A stretch of 64,000 bases of DNA from assembly GCF_014202415.1 (NCBI RefSeq), contig NZ_JACHGR010000007.1:160786-224785 (forward strand), given 5' to 3'. The notes below the pieces were generated by a model, which made no database searches, was not told the origin of the DNA, and was given only the letters and a program-made list of their open reading frames with translations. This stretch comes from Tolumonas osonensis (GTDB taxonomy: Bacteria; Pseudomonadota; Gammaproteobacteria; Enterobacterales; Aeromonadaceae). A program made the translations under genes and the position numbers. Shown here one piece after another: positions 47,869-57,085 of the stretch. How positions within the stretch are numbered: position 1 is the stretch's first letter; each line of letters begins with the position of its first letter.

Positions 47869-47963
47869 ATGGATACAGGTTCCGCTTTAAACTATGTCTC
47901 CGTGCTCAACGTATAAATATGTAATAAAATGAGCATTATTAAAGAAGTATTCTGGAGTTAACT

Positions 47964-48710
47964 ATGACTATTAAAGGCCGCATACACTCTGTAGAAACCT
48001 GTGGCACCGTCGATGGCCCGGGTATCCGCTTTATTGCTTTCTTTCAGGGATGCCTGATGCGTTGCAAATATTGTCATAACCGGGATACCTGGGACACTGA
48101 AGGCGGTAAAGAAGTCACCGTTGATGATTTGATGAAGGATTTACTGGCTTACCGCCATTTTATGAAATCCTCGGGTGGCGGCGTAACCGCATCAGGTGGT
48201 GAGGCAACACTGCAGAAAGAATTCGTTACGGAATGGTTTAAAGCCTGTAAAGCGCAAGGCATCCATACCTGCCTGGATACCAATGGCTTTATTCGCCATT
48301 ACGATCTGGCACTGGATGATTTATTGGCCCAAACCGATCTCGTCATGCTGGATATCAAGCACATGAATGATGAGATCCATATTCCTCTCACCCATGTCAG
48401 CAATAAATATTGTCTGGAATTTGCCCGCTATCTGGCGAAAAAAGGCAAAACAATGTGGATCCGGTATGTTGTTGTGCCAGGCTGGAGCGATGATGATGCG
48501 GGAGCGCATGCATTAGGCGCTTTCATTCGTGATGAGCTGGGTGGCAAGGTGGAAAAGCTGGAAATGCTGCCTTATCACGAACTAGGTAAGCACAAATGGA
48601 CAGCCATGGGGGAGAAATACGAACTTGATGGTGTCCATCCTCCGAAAAAAGAAGTCATGGAACACCTGAAAGAAATTCTGGTCTCTTATGGTATCAAAGT
48701 CAGTTACTGA
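47964..48710 (+). CDS. pflA: Pyruvate formate-lyase activating enzyme
   Basis: A 248-residue radical-SAM enzyme. CLMRCKYC carries the CxxxCxxC cluster motif (about residues 30-37); [19 protein letters not shown] and the C-terminal [25 protein letters not shown] match E. coli PflA. It creates the Gly radical on PflB and probably on GrcA. Upstream lie TATAAA (47912-47917), a possible -10, and the 11-mer TGTAATAAAAT (47920-47930) shared with the palindrome before focA. The stop is immediately adjacent to the stop of yfbV on the other strand. Confidence 0.96.
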   Translation: MTIKGRIHSVETCGTVDGPGIRFIAFFQGCLMRCKYCHNRDTWDTEGGKEVTVDDLMKDLLAYRHFMKSSGGGVTASGGEATLQKEFVTEWFKACKAQGIHTCLDTNGFIRHYDLALDDLLAQTDLVMLDIKHMNDEIHIPLTHVSNKYCLEFARYLAKKGKTMWIRYVVVPGWSDDDAGAHALGAFIRDELGGKVEKLEMLPYHELGKHKWTAMGEKYELDGVHPPKKEVMEHLKEILVSYGIKVSY

Positions 48711-49133
48711 TCACTGAAACAGAAATACCCGATCCAGTTGCTCAAACGCTTTTCGCAGCGTTTTGGCTAAATCAAAATAGCTGGGTCGGTTTACTGACGG
48801 CATACAATTCAGTTTCTGATTAATCTCGAAATACCAGCGTGACAATGAAGGCGGTAGCTGTGTTTCAGCCCGCCGGCCAAGCCAATAATACCCTTGCACC
48901 GGTAGACTCAATGCAAACATGCAACTGGCGATAAAGGTTGGCCAGTTATCAGAAGTTCCCCATTGCAATTGCAGACATCCGCTAATGACAATCAGTGCGG
49001 GAATTAATCGCTTTCCCCAATTAAGCAGATAAATAACCTTTTGTTCCGGAAAAAACGCTGCAAGTTCAGGATGTTGTGGCCATACAGAAGAGTAATCAGC
49101 ACCATACGACAATGTTTTGCTGAAAGAATTCAT
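48711..49133 (-). CDS. yfbV: YfbV (DUF412) inner-membrane protein
   Basis: A 140-residue protein of the YfbV/UPF0208 family with two membrane segments (LIPALIVISGCLQLQW and FIASCMFALSLPVQGYYWLG) and the family C terminus with RPSYFDLAKTLRKAFEQLDRVF. The function is not established; it is conserved next to ackA in enterobacteria, and here it also touches pflA. It diverges from ackA across 278 bp. Confidence 0.9.
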   Translation of the reverse strand: MNSFSKTLSYGADYSSVWPQHPELAAFFPEQKVIYLLNWGKRLIPALIVISGCLQLQWGTSDNWPTFIASCMFALSLPVQGYYWLGRRAETQLPPSLSRWYFEINQKLNCMPSVNRPSYFDLAKTLRKAFEQLDRVFLFQ

Positions 49134-49231
49134 ACCGCACCTCCTCTTTCCGCCAATTTGTAACTTTAACTCACAGTTAAGTAAATAAGAACTATTTGTG
49201 GTTTGGCGATATCCACTGTATCCTTCGGCGC

Positions 49232-49250
49232 TTAAAACGTTAAGTTTTAA
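49232..49250. promoter_or_regulatory. Perfect inverted repeat upstream of ackA
   Basis: TTAAAAC and GTTTTAA flank GTTAA. It is about 80 bp before the presumed ackA promoter. No regulator is recognised. Confidence 0.35.
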
Positions 49251-49332
49251 CAGGAAATATATGCCACTTAGTCAGGGCCTGTTGATTGCCCGAATTAGTG
49301 GTAAACAGTGGGCTCCTGACATAATCATATGC

Positions 49333-49367
49333 TATATTCTCTGCCAGTGTTTAACATTTTTTAAACA
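49333..49367 (+). promoter_or_regulatory. ackA -10 element and ArcA-like box
   Basis: TATATT at 49333-49338 is a fair -10. Just after the start it predicts, the minus strand reads TGTTTA-N5-TGTTAA (49351-49367), two direct repeats 11 bp apart as in ArcA boxes. At that place ArcA would repress. No good -35 is visible. Confidence 0.45.
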
Positions 49368-49411
49368 TTACTGTAACTGTGTTGTTAGAACCCCATTTTT
49401 AGGATTAATGA

Positions 49412-50608
49412 ATGAGTAGCAAGTTGGTTCTTGTACTTAACTGCGGCAGTTCTTCTCTGAAATTCGCCGTAATTGACGCCACCACTGGTGATGAAAAACT
49501 CTCCGGCCTTGCCGAATGTTTACACCTCGATGACGCCAAAATCAAGTGGAAACTTGATGGAGCCAAAGGCAATGCCGATCTGGGTGCCGGCGCCGCTCAT
49601 CAGGAAGCGCTTGATTTTATCGTACAAACCATCCTGCCAAACAAGCCGGAACTGGTAGCCGATCTGATCGCGATAGGTCATCGTGTGGTTCACGGTGGTG
49701 AGAAATTTACACAGTCTGTCCTGATCGATGACAGCGTTGTAAAAGGGATTGAAGAATGCTGCACACTGGCGCCACTGCATAACCCGGCACATCTGGTTGG
49801 CATCAGCGCGGCAAAGCATGCGTTTCCGTCATTACCTAACGTAGCTGTATTTGATACAGCCTATCATCAGACGATGCCGGAACAAGCATACCTGTATGCG
49901 TTACCGTATAAACTTTATAAAGAAAACGGTATCCGCCGTTATGGTATGCATGGCACCAGCCACTACTATATCAGCCTGCAAGCGGCAGAAGCGCTGAACA
50001 AACCGGTTGAAGAACTGAACATCATCAATTGCCATCTGGGTAATGGTGGTTCTGTTTGTGCTATCAAGAGTGGTCATTCTGTTGATACCTCCATGGGCAT
50101 GACCCCACTGGAAGGTCTGGTCATGGGTACCCGCTGTGGCGATATCGATCCGGCTATCATTTTCCATCTGCATGATGCACTGGGTATGAGCCTGGACGAT
50201 ATCCACCGTATTCTGACCAAGGAATCCGGTCTGTTAGGCCTGACTGAAGTCACCAGCGACTGCCGTTACGTAGAAGATAACTACGAAACTAAAGAAGAAG
50301 CCAAACGAGCGATGGATATTTACTGCTATCGTCTGGCAAAATATATCGCTGGCTACACCGCTGCGCTGGATGGACGTCTGGATGCGGTAGTCTTCACTGG
50401 TGGTATCGGTGAAAACTCTGCACCTATTCGTGAACTGACGCTGAATCGCCTGGGTCTGTTAGGCTTTAAAGTTAATGCCGAAGCAAACCTGAAAGCTCGT
50501 TTTGGTAAACAGGGTATCATCACTGAAGAAGGCAGCACGGTTGCCATGGTGATCCCAACCAATGAAGAGTGGGTAATTGCGCGTGATGCGGCGAATTTGG
50601 TCGCCTGA
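49412..50608 (+). CDS. ackA: Acetate kinase
   Basis: A 398-residue enzyme of the ASKHA fold that makes ATP and acetate from acetyl phosphate. Motifs: [11 protein letters not shown] (about residues 9-19), [37 protein letters not shown] and [13 protein letters not shown] lies 7 bases before ATG 49412. The following hairpin and pta make the standard ackA-pta pair. Confidence 0.97.
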   Translation: MSSKLVLVLNCGSSSLKFAVIDATTGDEKLSGLAECLHLDDAKIKWKLDGAKGNADLGAGAAHQEALDFIVQTILPNKPELVADLIAIGHRVVHGGEKFTQSVLIDDSVVKGIEECCTLAPLHNPAHLVGISAAKHAFPSLPNVAVFDTAYHQTMPEQAYLYALPYKLYKENGIRRYGMHGTSHYYISLQAAEALNKPVEELNIINCHLGNGGSVCAIKSGHSVDTSMGMTPLEGLVMGTRCGDIDPAIIFHLHDALGMSLDDIHRILTKESGLLGLTEVTSDCRYVEDNYETKEEAKRAMDIYCYRLAKYIAGYTAALDGRLDAVVFTGGIGENSAPIRELTLNRLGLLGFKVNAEANLKARFGKQGIITEEGSTVAMVIPTNEEWVIARDAANLVA

Positions 50609-50623
50609 TAATATACAATAATC

Positions 50624-50647
50624 AAGGCTGCCTTCGGGCAGCCTTTT
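50624..50647 (+). terminator. Hairpin between ackA and pta
   Basis: A perfect 9-bp stem AAGGCTGCC / GGCAGCCTT with a TTCG tetraloop and two more T residues before CGT. The short T run suggests partial termination or an mRNA processing barrier, lowering pta relative to ackA. Confidence 0.7.
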
Positions 50648-50683
50648 CGTTAGTAAGTAAACGTCGTAACAAGGGGATATAAA

Positions 50684-52843
50684 GTGGCTCGTACAATCAT
50701 GCTTATCCCGATTGGCACCGGCGTTGGCGTCACCTCTGTAAGTCTGGGCATGGTCCGGGCTATGGAGCGTCATGGCGTTAACGTAAGCTTTTTTAAGCCG
50801 GTAGCTCAACCGAGACCTGGTCAATCTGGCCCTGAAACATCAACAGCCGTCATTCGTGCCGGTTCAAACATCACACCTCCTGAACCACTCTCCCTGCAAT
50901 ATGCAGAGAATATGATCACCTCGAATAACAGTGCCATTCTGTTAGAAGAGATTGTCGCTCTCTATGAGAGACACATCCAAGAGAGTGGTGCCGAAGTGGT
51001 GGTGATTGAAGGTCTGGTTCCGGTAGATAAGCAACCTTTTGCTAATAAACTGAACCAGGAAATCGCAACTGCACTGGATGCAGATATCGTTCTGGTAACT
51101 CATCCTGGCAATTACTCCAGTCAGAAACTGAAAGAAAGCATCGAACTGGCCTGCGCTAATTTTGGTGGTGCTAACAGCAAACGTATTGTTGGCTGCATCA
51201 TCAATAAAGTCGGTGCGCCAGTTGATGAACACGGTATTACCCGTCCTGACCTGACCGAGATGTTCGAAGCACATCATACAGGTGAAAGCGGCAGTAACCA
51301 TCTGGAAATTCTGCAGTTCTTTGGCAAGTCACCACTGAAGATCCTGGGTTGCATCCCATGGAATTCTCAGCTGATTGCACCACGTGCGATTGATCTGGCT
51401 CGTCATCTGAATGCGAAAATCATCAATGAAGGCGAAATTTACTCCCGTCGTCTGAACATTGTGACTTTCTGTGCCCGTTCCATCCACAACATGGTACAGC
51501 ACTTTAAACCAGGCAGCCTGCTGGTTACTTCTGGTGATCGTTCAGACGTTATCGTTTCTGCCTGTCTGTCTGCAATGAACGGCGTTAAGCTGGGCGCATT
51601 GCTGCTGACCGGTGGTTACCATCCTGAACCGCAGGTGATGGCACTGTGTCAGCAGGCAATGCAGACTGGTCTGCCAATCCTGATGATTAATACCAATACC
51701 TGGCAAACCGCTGTCAGCCTGCAGAATTTCAATGTTGAAATTCCGATTGATGACAATGCCCGGATTGAACTGGTTCAGGATTATGTTGCCGGCCATATCG
51801 ACAAACACTGGCTGGAAACACTGACTTCCGAGTCCAGCCACCCTCGTCGTCTGAGTCCGCCAGCCTTCCGTTATCAGCTGACTGAACTGGCACGTAAAGC
51901 GAATAAACGTATTGTTCTGCCGGAAGGCGATGAACCACGTACAATCCGGGCTGCAGCTATTTGTGCGGATCGTGGTATTGCCCGTCCAGTTCTGTTGGGT
52001 AACCCTGATGAAATCCGTCGGGTTGCTGAGCAGCAAGGCGTTGTGCTGAGCGATCTGGTTGAAATCATTGATCCAGTAGAAGCTCGTGAACGCTATGTAC
52101 CGCGTCTGGTTGAACTGCGTAAGAGCAAAGGTATCACTGAGGTTGTCGCCCGTGAACAACTGGAAGACAATGTGGTATTGGGTACTCTGATGCTGGAACG
52201 CAATGAAGTGGATGGCCTGGTTTCCGGTGCTGTACATACAACTGCGAATACCATTCGTCCGCCGCTGCAGATCATCAAAACTGCACCAGGCAGCTCATTG
52301 GTATCATCCATCTTCTTCATGCTGCTACCGGATCAGGTTCTGGTTTATGGCGACTGCGCGATTAACCCGGATCCTAACGCAGAGCAACTGGCTGAAATCG
52401 CAATTCAGTCTGCTGACTCAGCAGCGGCCTTTGGTATTGAGCCTCGCGTTGCCATGATCTCCTACTCTACCGGTACTTCCGGTACTGGTGCAGATGTAGA
52501 TAAAGTGCGTGAAGCCACTCGTATTGCGAAAGAGAAACGTCCTGATCTGATCATCGACGGTCCTCTGCAGTACGATGCGGCAGTCATGGCTGACGTTGCC
52601 CGTTCTAAAGCACCGAATTCACCGGTTGCTGGTCAGGCTACCGTGTTCGTCTTCCCTGATCTGAACACTGGTAACACCACTTATAAAGCGGTTCAGCGTT
52701 CTGCCGACTTGGTTTCTATCGGCCCGATGCTGCAGGGTATGCGTAAACCTGTAAACGACCTGTCTCGCGGCGCTCTGGTTGACGATATCGTCTACACCAT
52801 CGCACTGACCGGTATTCAGGCAACACAAACACCTGAAGCCTGA
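50684..52843 (+). CDS. pta: Phosphate acetyltransferase (long form)
   Basis: A 719-residue enzyme with an N-terminal BioD-like P-loop domain ([17 protein letters not shown]), a DRTGG domain in the middle and a C-terminal catalytic PTA_PTB domain (about 390-715: [43 protein letters not shown]). It converts acetyl-CoA and phosphate to acetyl phosphate. It starts at GTG 50684 with AAGGGG upstream. The long form is typical of enterobacteria and relatives, where the N-terminal domains respond to NADH and pyruvate. Confidence 0.96.
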   Translation: MARTIMLIPIGTGVGVTSVSLGMVRAMERHGVNVSFFKPVAQPRPGQSGPETSTAVIRAGSNITPPEPLSLQYAENMITSNNSAILLEEIVALYERHIQESGAEVVVIEGLVPVDKQPFANKLNQEIATALDADIVLVTHPGNYSSQKLKESIELACANFGGANSKRIVGCIINKVGAPVDEHGITRPDLTEMFEAHHTGESGSNHLEILQFFGKSPLKILGCIPWNSQLIAPRAIDLARHLNAKIINEGEIYSRRLNIVTFCARSIHNMVQHFKPGSLLVTSGDRSDVIVSACLSAMNGVKLGALLLTGGYHPEPQVMALCQQAMQTGLPILMINTNTWQTAVSLQNFNVEIPIDDNARIELVQDYVAGHIDKHWLETLTSESSHPRRLSPPAFRYQLTELARKANKRIVLPEGDEPRTIRAAAICADRGIARPVLLGNPDEIRRVAEQQGVVLSDLVEIIDPVEARERYVPRLVELRKSKGITEVVAREQLEDNVVLGTLMLERNEVDGLVSGAVHTTANTIRPPLQIIKTAPGSSLVSSIFFMLLPDQVLVYGDCAINPDPNAEQLAEIAIQSADSAAAFGIEPRVAMISYSTGTSGTGADVDKVREATRIAKEKRPDLIIDGPLQYDAAVMADVARSKAPNSPVAGQATVFVFPDLNTGNTTYKAVQRSADLVSIGPMLQGMRKPVNDLSRGALVDDIVYTIALTGIQATQTPEA

Positions 52844-52864
52844 TAAGCCGTTTGTCTTCTATTT

Positions 52865-52887
52865 AAAGCCCTGGTTTCAGGGCTTTT
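52865..52887 (+). terminator. Terminator after pta
   Basis: A perfect 9-bp stem AAAGCCCTG / CAGGGCTTT with loop GTTT, followed by further T residues, 21 bases after the stop. Confidence 0.92.
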
Positions 52888-53143
52888 TTGATCCTATTAA
52901 CCTGACTCCAGTCGGCGTTTACATCACACACTGATCCGACCGCCGTATCGCCATCTGCCAGGCTTAATATCCGTTTTTCAGAACTCCTATTTACATGCTT
53001 TTTGGTTTACTAATACCAACAATCATCTATACCTTATTTAAGGCCTTTGTATTTAAGATCTTGGTATTAAAGATGAAATAAATCAAAAGGCCCATGACTG
53101 AACATCGCCTCATAAGACAGATCTGATTTTCGCAGGAGATTTT
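52888..53143. other. Intergenic region between pta terminator and the Tai-like gene
   Basis: No gene is seen. The notable element is a perfect 9-bp inverted repeat TAATACCAA (53011-53019) and TTGGTATTA (53061-53069) around 41 bases, which include the small near-palindrome CCTTA-TT-TAAGG. The right arm belongs to an imperfect direct repeat TTGTATTTAAGATC / TTGGTATTAAAGATG. GGAG at 53136-53139 serves the next gene. Confidence 0.45.
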
Positions 53144-53485
53144 ATGTATAAAATCATTATGGCTTTTGCTATCACCATCAGCAGTTTCTCCGCCAATGCT
53201 GCCTTTATATTTGGTGATGAACTGTATCAGCTCTGTACTTCTGATGAGAACAGTCAGTATTACATTCAAAATGAATCTGAATGCCGCGGCTATGTGACAG
53301 GCGTTTATGATCGTTTGACCGGAACGGCAAAAGACGGTGTTTTGTGCCTTAAAGGCAAAATAACTACCGGGCAGATAAAAAAAATATTTATCGCTTATGC
53401 AGATAAAAATCCGGCTAAATTAAACAGATCCGCATATGAAGTAGTCGAGAATTCAATTTATCAGACATTCAGGTGTAGCAGGTAA
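53144..53485 (+). CDS. Small exported Rap1a/Tai-like protein
   Basis: A 113-residue protein with a signal peptide (MYKIIMAFAITISSFSANA, cleaved near residue 19-20). The mature part has four Cys in the pattern of the Rap1a/Tai family: LCTS, ECRGYVTGVYD, LCLKG and the C-terminal RCSR, plus GQIKKIFIAYADKNPAKLNRSAYEVVENSIYQTF. Family members include immunity proteins against type VI amidase effectors, but many are orphans. No effector, VgrG or Hcp gene is near. Base use is more AT-rich than the flanking genes, hinting at separate origin. Identification is by pattern only. Confidence 0.6.
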   Translation: MYKIIMAFAITISSFSANAAFIFGDELYQLCTSDENSQYYIQNESECRGYVTGVYDRLTGTAKDGVLCLKGKITTGQIKKIFIAYADKNPAKLNRSAYEVVENSIYQTFRCSR

Positions 53486-53607
53486 AAATGATCGCCACTG
53501 CATATACCAAACGGTATGTCACAAGTACGTATCAGCCTGAAACTGAGTACGATACTTTGCTCACAAATTAACCATCTGCACGGTTATGTCACCTTTCTTC
53601 CACAACA

Positions 53608-53630
53608 TTAACCACAGGAAATGTGGATAA
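53608..53630. promoter_or_regulatory. DnaA-box pair in the region before yfcH
   Basis: TGTGGATAA (53622-53630) is the perfect complement of TTATCCACA. TTAACCACA (53608-53616) is one mismatch away and inverted to it. A looser TCTTCCACA lies just upstream, and several GATC sites are near. It could bind DnaA; no other origin features are seen. Confidence 0.4.
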
Positions 53631-53745
53631 GATCAATCTATTGAAATCGTGATCTGCAGAAAAAAACATCTTACTTTGCGTATCCGACATACTGTTTATA
53701 GCCTCTTCACCCGTAAATTGTGCAATTTATCAGCAAGGCGGTTAT

Positions 53746-54645
53746 ATGAGGATTTTGATCACAGGTGCGTCCGGATTTATTGGTCAATATTTAGCCAGAT
53801 TATTGCGTGCAGAACATGACCTATTATTGGTCAGCCGGCAACCAGAGTTAACAGCCAGGCAATTAGCTGTGGATAACTCTAAAGTTATTCAACTGGAACA
53901 ATTGAATTCGCTTAATAATGTGGATGCAATTATCAATCTAGCTGGTGAATCACTGGCAACAAAACGCTGGAGTATTGAACAGAAACGCCGAATCAGTGAA
54001 AGCCGCTGGGTGATCACAGCTGAATTACTGGAAAAACTGAAACAGAGTACACCCGCTCCCCGAGTCTGGATCAATGCATCTGCAATCGGATTTTATGGTG
54101 CACACGGCACTGAACCACTTGATGAAAGTTATATTCCTTCTCATGGTGACTTTCCTTACCGCGTCTGCGCCCATTGGGAAGAGCTGGCACAGCAGGCATC
54201 TGACTATCACTGCCGGGTCTGCATTATGCGCATCGGTCTGGTTCTGGGGCGGCAAGGCGGCGCACTGGCCAAAATGTTACCGGCATACTGGTTAGGTTTA
54301 GGCGGTCCGCTTGGTTCAGGTAAACAGATGGTATCGTGGATCACGCGCGCAGATCTGGCCGATGCGATCCGCTTTCTTTTGGAACATCCGGAATGCCAGG
54401 GAGTCTATAACGCAACGTCTCCTCATCCTGTAAACAATGAGACATTCAGTGCCACGCTGGCCGCCGTATTGCACCGTCCTCATTTTCTCCGGACACCGGG
54501 CTGGCTGCTGAAAATATTATTAGGCGAGATGGCCGGCCTTCTTCTGACCGGACAAAATGTTCAGCCCAAACGATTACTGGAAGCCGGCTTCCAATTCCGG
54601 TATCCCGAATTGTCAGAAGCCATGCGTCATGTGCTGGAGGATTAA
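53746..54645 (+). CDS. yfcH: YfcH-like NAD-dependent epimerase (TIGR01777 family)
   Basis: A 299-residue protein with an extended SDR fold: TGASGFIG at residues 6-13, INLAGESLATKRWSIEQKRRISESR (typical of this family) and a C-terminal DUF1731 segment (LRTPGWLLKILLGEMAGLLLTGQNVQPKRLLEAGFQFRYP). It resembles E. coli YfcH and plant SulA-like proteins; the substrate is unknown. The usual catalytic Tyr is in IGFYGAHG. It lies in the ackA-pta neighbourhood, as in E. coli. Confidence 0.9.
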   Translation: MRILITGASGFIGQYLARLLRAEHDLLLVSRQPELTARQLAVDNSKVIQLEQLNSLNNVDAIINLAGESLATKRWSIEQKRRISESRWVITAELLEKLKQSTPAPRVWINASAIGFYGAHGTEPLDESYIPSHGDFPYRVCAHWEELAQQASDYHCRVCIMRIGLVLGRQGGALAKMLPAYWLGLGGPLGSGKQMVSWITRADLADAIRFLLEHPECQGVYNATSPHPVNNETFSATLAAVLHRPHFLRTPGWLLKILLGEMAGLLLTGQNVQPKRLLEAGFQFRYPELSEAMRHVLED

Positions 54646-54649
54646 TACT

Positions 54650-57085
54650 CTATAAACTTCGTAAACGGCCGGCCAGTGTCCTCCGCAGCAACGGTTGTAA
54701 GGTAAATTGAGACACCAGCAGAACAGTTGCCGCGCCGCTCAGCGGCAATAGCCACCATAATACCGGTAACCAGTGCCAGGGCTGCTCACTCCATTCCATA
54801 TGCAGCCACCAGCGGATCAGCTCACAACTGAACGCGGCAGTGATACCGGCAAACCCACCCAGTAATATCGCCTGCCAGTGCAGCATGTCCCGCAATTGCC
54901 GGCGCTGTGCGCCGAGTGTTCGCATGAGCAGCAGACTGGTCTGACGCTGCTGTAATCCAGCCTGCCACTGTACCAGCAATACCTGTATTGCTGCGGCAGA
55001 AACCAGCAACATCAGCAGTGTCATCGCCCGGGCCAGTTTATCCAGCACGCTCTGCAGTTTATTCAGTATCGTATCAATATTAAGCGATGTAACGGTTGGA
55101 AAAGTCCGGGCAAGATCCAGTTCCGCAGGTAGTTTGTCTGCGGGAACCCGCATACTGGTCATCCAGTTAACCACGAATGGCTGCAGGACATCGGGTGAGA
55201 AAATCATGAAGAAATTAGGCCGCATACTTTGCCAGTCAACCTGGCGGATATTCCGGACTGTCACTTCAAAGGATTGATCATCCACCGTAAACCGCAGCCG
55301 ATCTTTCAATGTGATATTGAGCTCTGTTGCCACGCCCTGTTCTATCGAAACCATCCCGGACAAATCACTATTCCAGGACTCACCGCTCACGATCAGGCTA
55401 TCTCCCGGTAGCTCTGCCTGTGCGGTCATCGTCAGTTCACGATGGATGCCTTTCCGCCCGTTCTGGCCTTCCTGCTGCGTTACTGCTTCGTCGTTAATGT
55501 GTGTCAGGCGTCCTCTGACAATCGGATACAACGGTGCATGTGGCAGTTGATGTTGCTGCAGAAACTTCTCCAGAGCCGGTTTATCGCTGTCAGGAATATT
55601 GATAAGAAAACGGTTTGGCGCATCCGCAGGCAAAAACGTCTGAAAACCGGTGACTATTTCACTGCGCACACTGATCACCACTCCCAGCAACAACAGCGAC
55701 AACGCAATACCACTTAACTGATGCAGAATTTCAAGCGGCTGACGCTGCCAATGCTGTACCGCCAGATAGAAACTGCTGCCTGTCACCCCTCTTGGCAAAA
55801 GGCGCAGAAGCAAATAGCCGATCCCGCCCAATACCAGGAGCAGGGCAACGACGCCCCCCAGCAATCCCAGTACCAGCCGGGTATCCTTCAACAGAAACAG
55901 ATTGATCAGTAACAGACCGGTGATGAGTAACGGCAATGCCAGCCAGGCCGGAACCCGGCTTTCCTGTTCCTGACGTAATACGCGTAACGCCGGCACATCC
56001 AGCAAACGCCAGAGTGGTATGCACACCAGAATAGCAACCAGAATGCCTCCCAGCACAAAGGCCAGAATAAATGGCTGCAGCGAAGGTGTTGCCAGTTCCG
56101 GAGGTAACGCATTGCCCAGTTGCCAGACCATCCAGCGATGAATTAGCCATCCAAGGAAGCAACCGATCATGATTCCGGTCAGAGTCAGTAAACTGAGTAA
56201 GCCACCCAGTAACGTCATGATCCGCCAGCGTGAGGCACCGAATGTCTTCAGCAGCGCCAGCATGGTTTGTGTCTGGCGGGTGTATTGTTGAATGGCAATG
56301 CTCATCGCCGTGGCCCCCAGTAACAGCCCCAGCAACGAAGTCACCCGGAAGAAGCGTTCGCTGCGTTCCAGTTGCCGGGATAAATTACGGTTTGCCTGTT
56401 CCGGTTTTAATAATTTTTGTCCTGCCTGTAAGCGGGATGAAATCCAGGGTTCCCATTTTTCGAAGGCGGCAGCATTGCCATGAAACAGATAACGATGAAT
56501 CACCCGGCTTCCGGGTAACAGCACTTGGGCGGCACCGACGTCATGCTGGTGCATCAAGGCTCTCGGTGCCAGTGCTAACGGATTGAAACTCTGATCCGGT
56601 TCCTGAACCAATTCACCGGCGACACGTAACTCAGTAGAGCCAAGCTGGACTTCATCTCCGGGTTTAACCTGCAACATTAACATCAGCTGCCGGGACAGCC
56701 AGAGCTCTCCAGGCCGAACCGCCTGCTGTGGCAGAAGCTGTAAACGGCCATAGAACGGGTATCCCTGGTCAACGGCTTTCACCGAAGCCAGCTGCATCTG
56801 TTCAGCGGTGAGCAACATGGTCGAAAACTCGGTTGTCTGGGTAAATTGCAAGCCGCTATTCTTGGCTTGTGTCAGCCATAACTCCGGTAACGGTGTAGCA
56901 GACTCAATAACCTGATCGGCGGCAAGAAAATCACGTCCTGATACTTTCAGGCTCTGAGTCAGACGATCAGAAACCAAAGATACACTTAATACCGAGGCGA
57001 TACAGACTGCCAGCGCCAGTACGAACCATTGCAGGCCACCCTGCCACCCCATCCGGCAAAACAGACGCCACAATAATCGGATCAT
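54650..57085 (-). CDS. ybbP: ABC transporter permease YbbP (FtsX/MacB type)
   Basis: An 811-residue inner-membrane protein with a first membrane segment near residue 20, a periplasmic domain, and two FtsX-like membrane modules (about residues 240-440 and 690-800; TRQTQTMLALLKTFGASRWRIMTLLGG and LQQRQTSLLLMRTLGAQRRQLRDMLHW). It belongs to the type VII ABC family, which moves lipids or lipoproteins or transmits force across the envelope rather than importing solutes. ATG 57085 overlaps the ybbA stop by four bases (ATGA). The E. coli YbbAP pair stands in the same divergent arrangement with tesA. Confidence 0.88.
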   Translation of the reverse strand: MIRLLWRLFCRMGWQGGLQWFVLALAVCIASVLSVSLVSDRLTQSLKVSGRDFLAADQVIESATPLPELWLTQAKNSGLQFTQTTEFSTMLLTAEQMQLASVKAVDQGYPFYGRLQLLPQQAVRPGELWLSRQLMLMLQVKPGDEVQLGSTELRVAGELVQEPDQSFNPLALAPRALMHQHDVGAAQVLLPGSRVIHRYLFHGNAAAFEKWEPWISSRLQAGQKLLKPEQANRNLSRQLERSERFFRVTSLLGLLLGATAMSIAIQQYTRQTQTMLALLKTFGASRWRIMTLLGGLLSLLTLTGIMIGCFLGWLIHRWMVWQLGNALPPELATPSLQPFILAFVLGGILVAILVCIPLWRLLDVPALRVLRQEQESRVPAWLALPLLITGLLLINLFLLKDTRLVLGLLGGVVALLLVLGGIGYLLLRLLPRGVTGSSFYLAVQHWQRQPLEILHQLSGIALSLLLLGVVISVRSEIVTGFQTFLPADAPNRFLINIPDSDKPALEKFLQQHQLPHAPLYPIVRGRLTHINDEAVTQQEGQNGRKGIHRELTMTAQAELPGDSLIVSGESWNSDLSGMVSIEQGVATELNITLKDRLRFTVDDQSFEVTVRNIRQVDWQSMRPNFFMIFSPDVLQPFVVNWMTSMRVPADKLPAELDLARTFPTVTSLNIDTILNKLQSVLDKLARAMTLLMLLVSAAAIQVLLVQWQAGLQQRQTSLLLMRTLGAQRRQLRDMLHWQAILLGGFAGITAAFSCELIRWWLHMEWSEQPWHWLPVLWWLLPLSGAATVLLVSQFTLQPLLRRTLAGRLRSL

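Noticed and set aside
49198..49419. 73-codon frame in the leader of ackA
   Set aside because: It crosses the probable promoter and ends inside ackA; no ribosome site.
51542..52237. 231-codon open frame on the minus strand inside pta
   Set aside because: It lies wholly antisense to a certain, codon-biased gene; its translation has no family resemblance and no ribosome site.
53027..53269. 80-codon minus-strand frame overlapping the Tai-like gene
   Set aside because: The plus-strand frame has a signal peptide, family-like Cys spacing and a good ribosome site; the minus frame has none.
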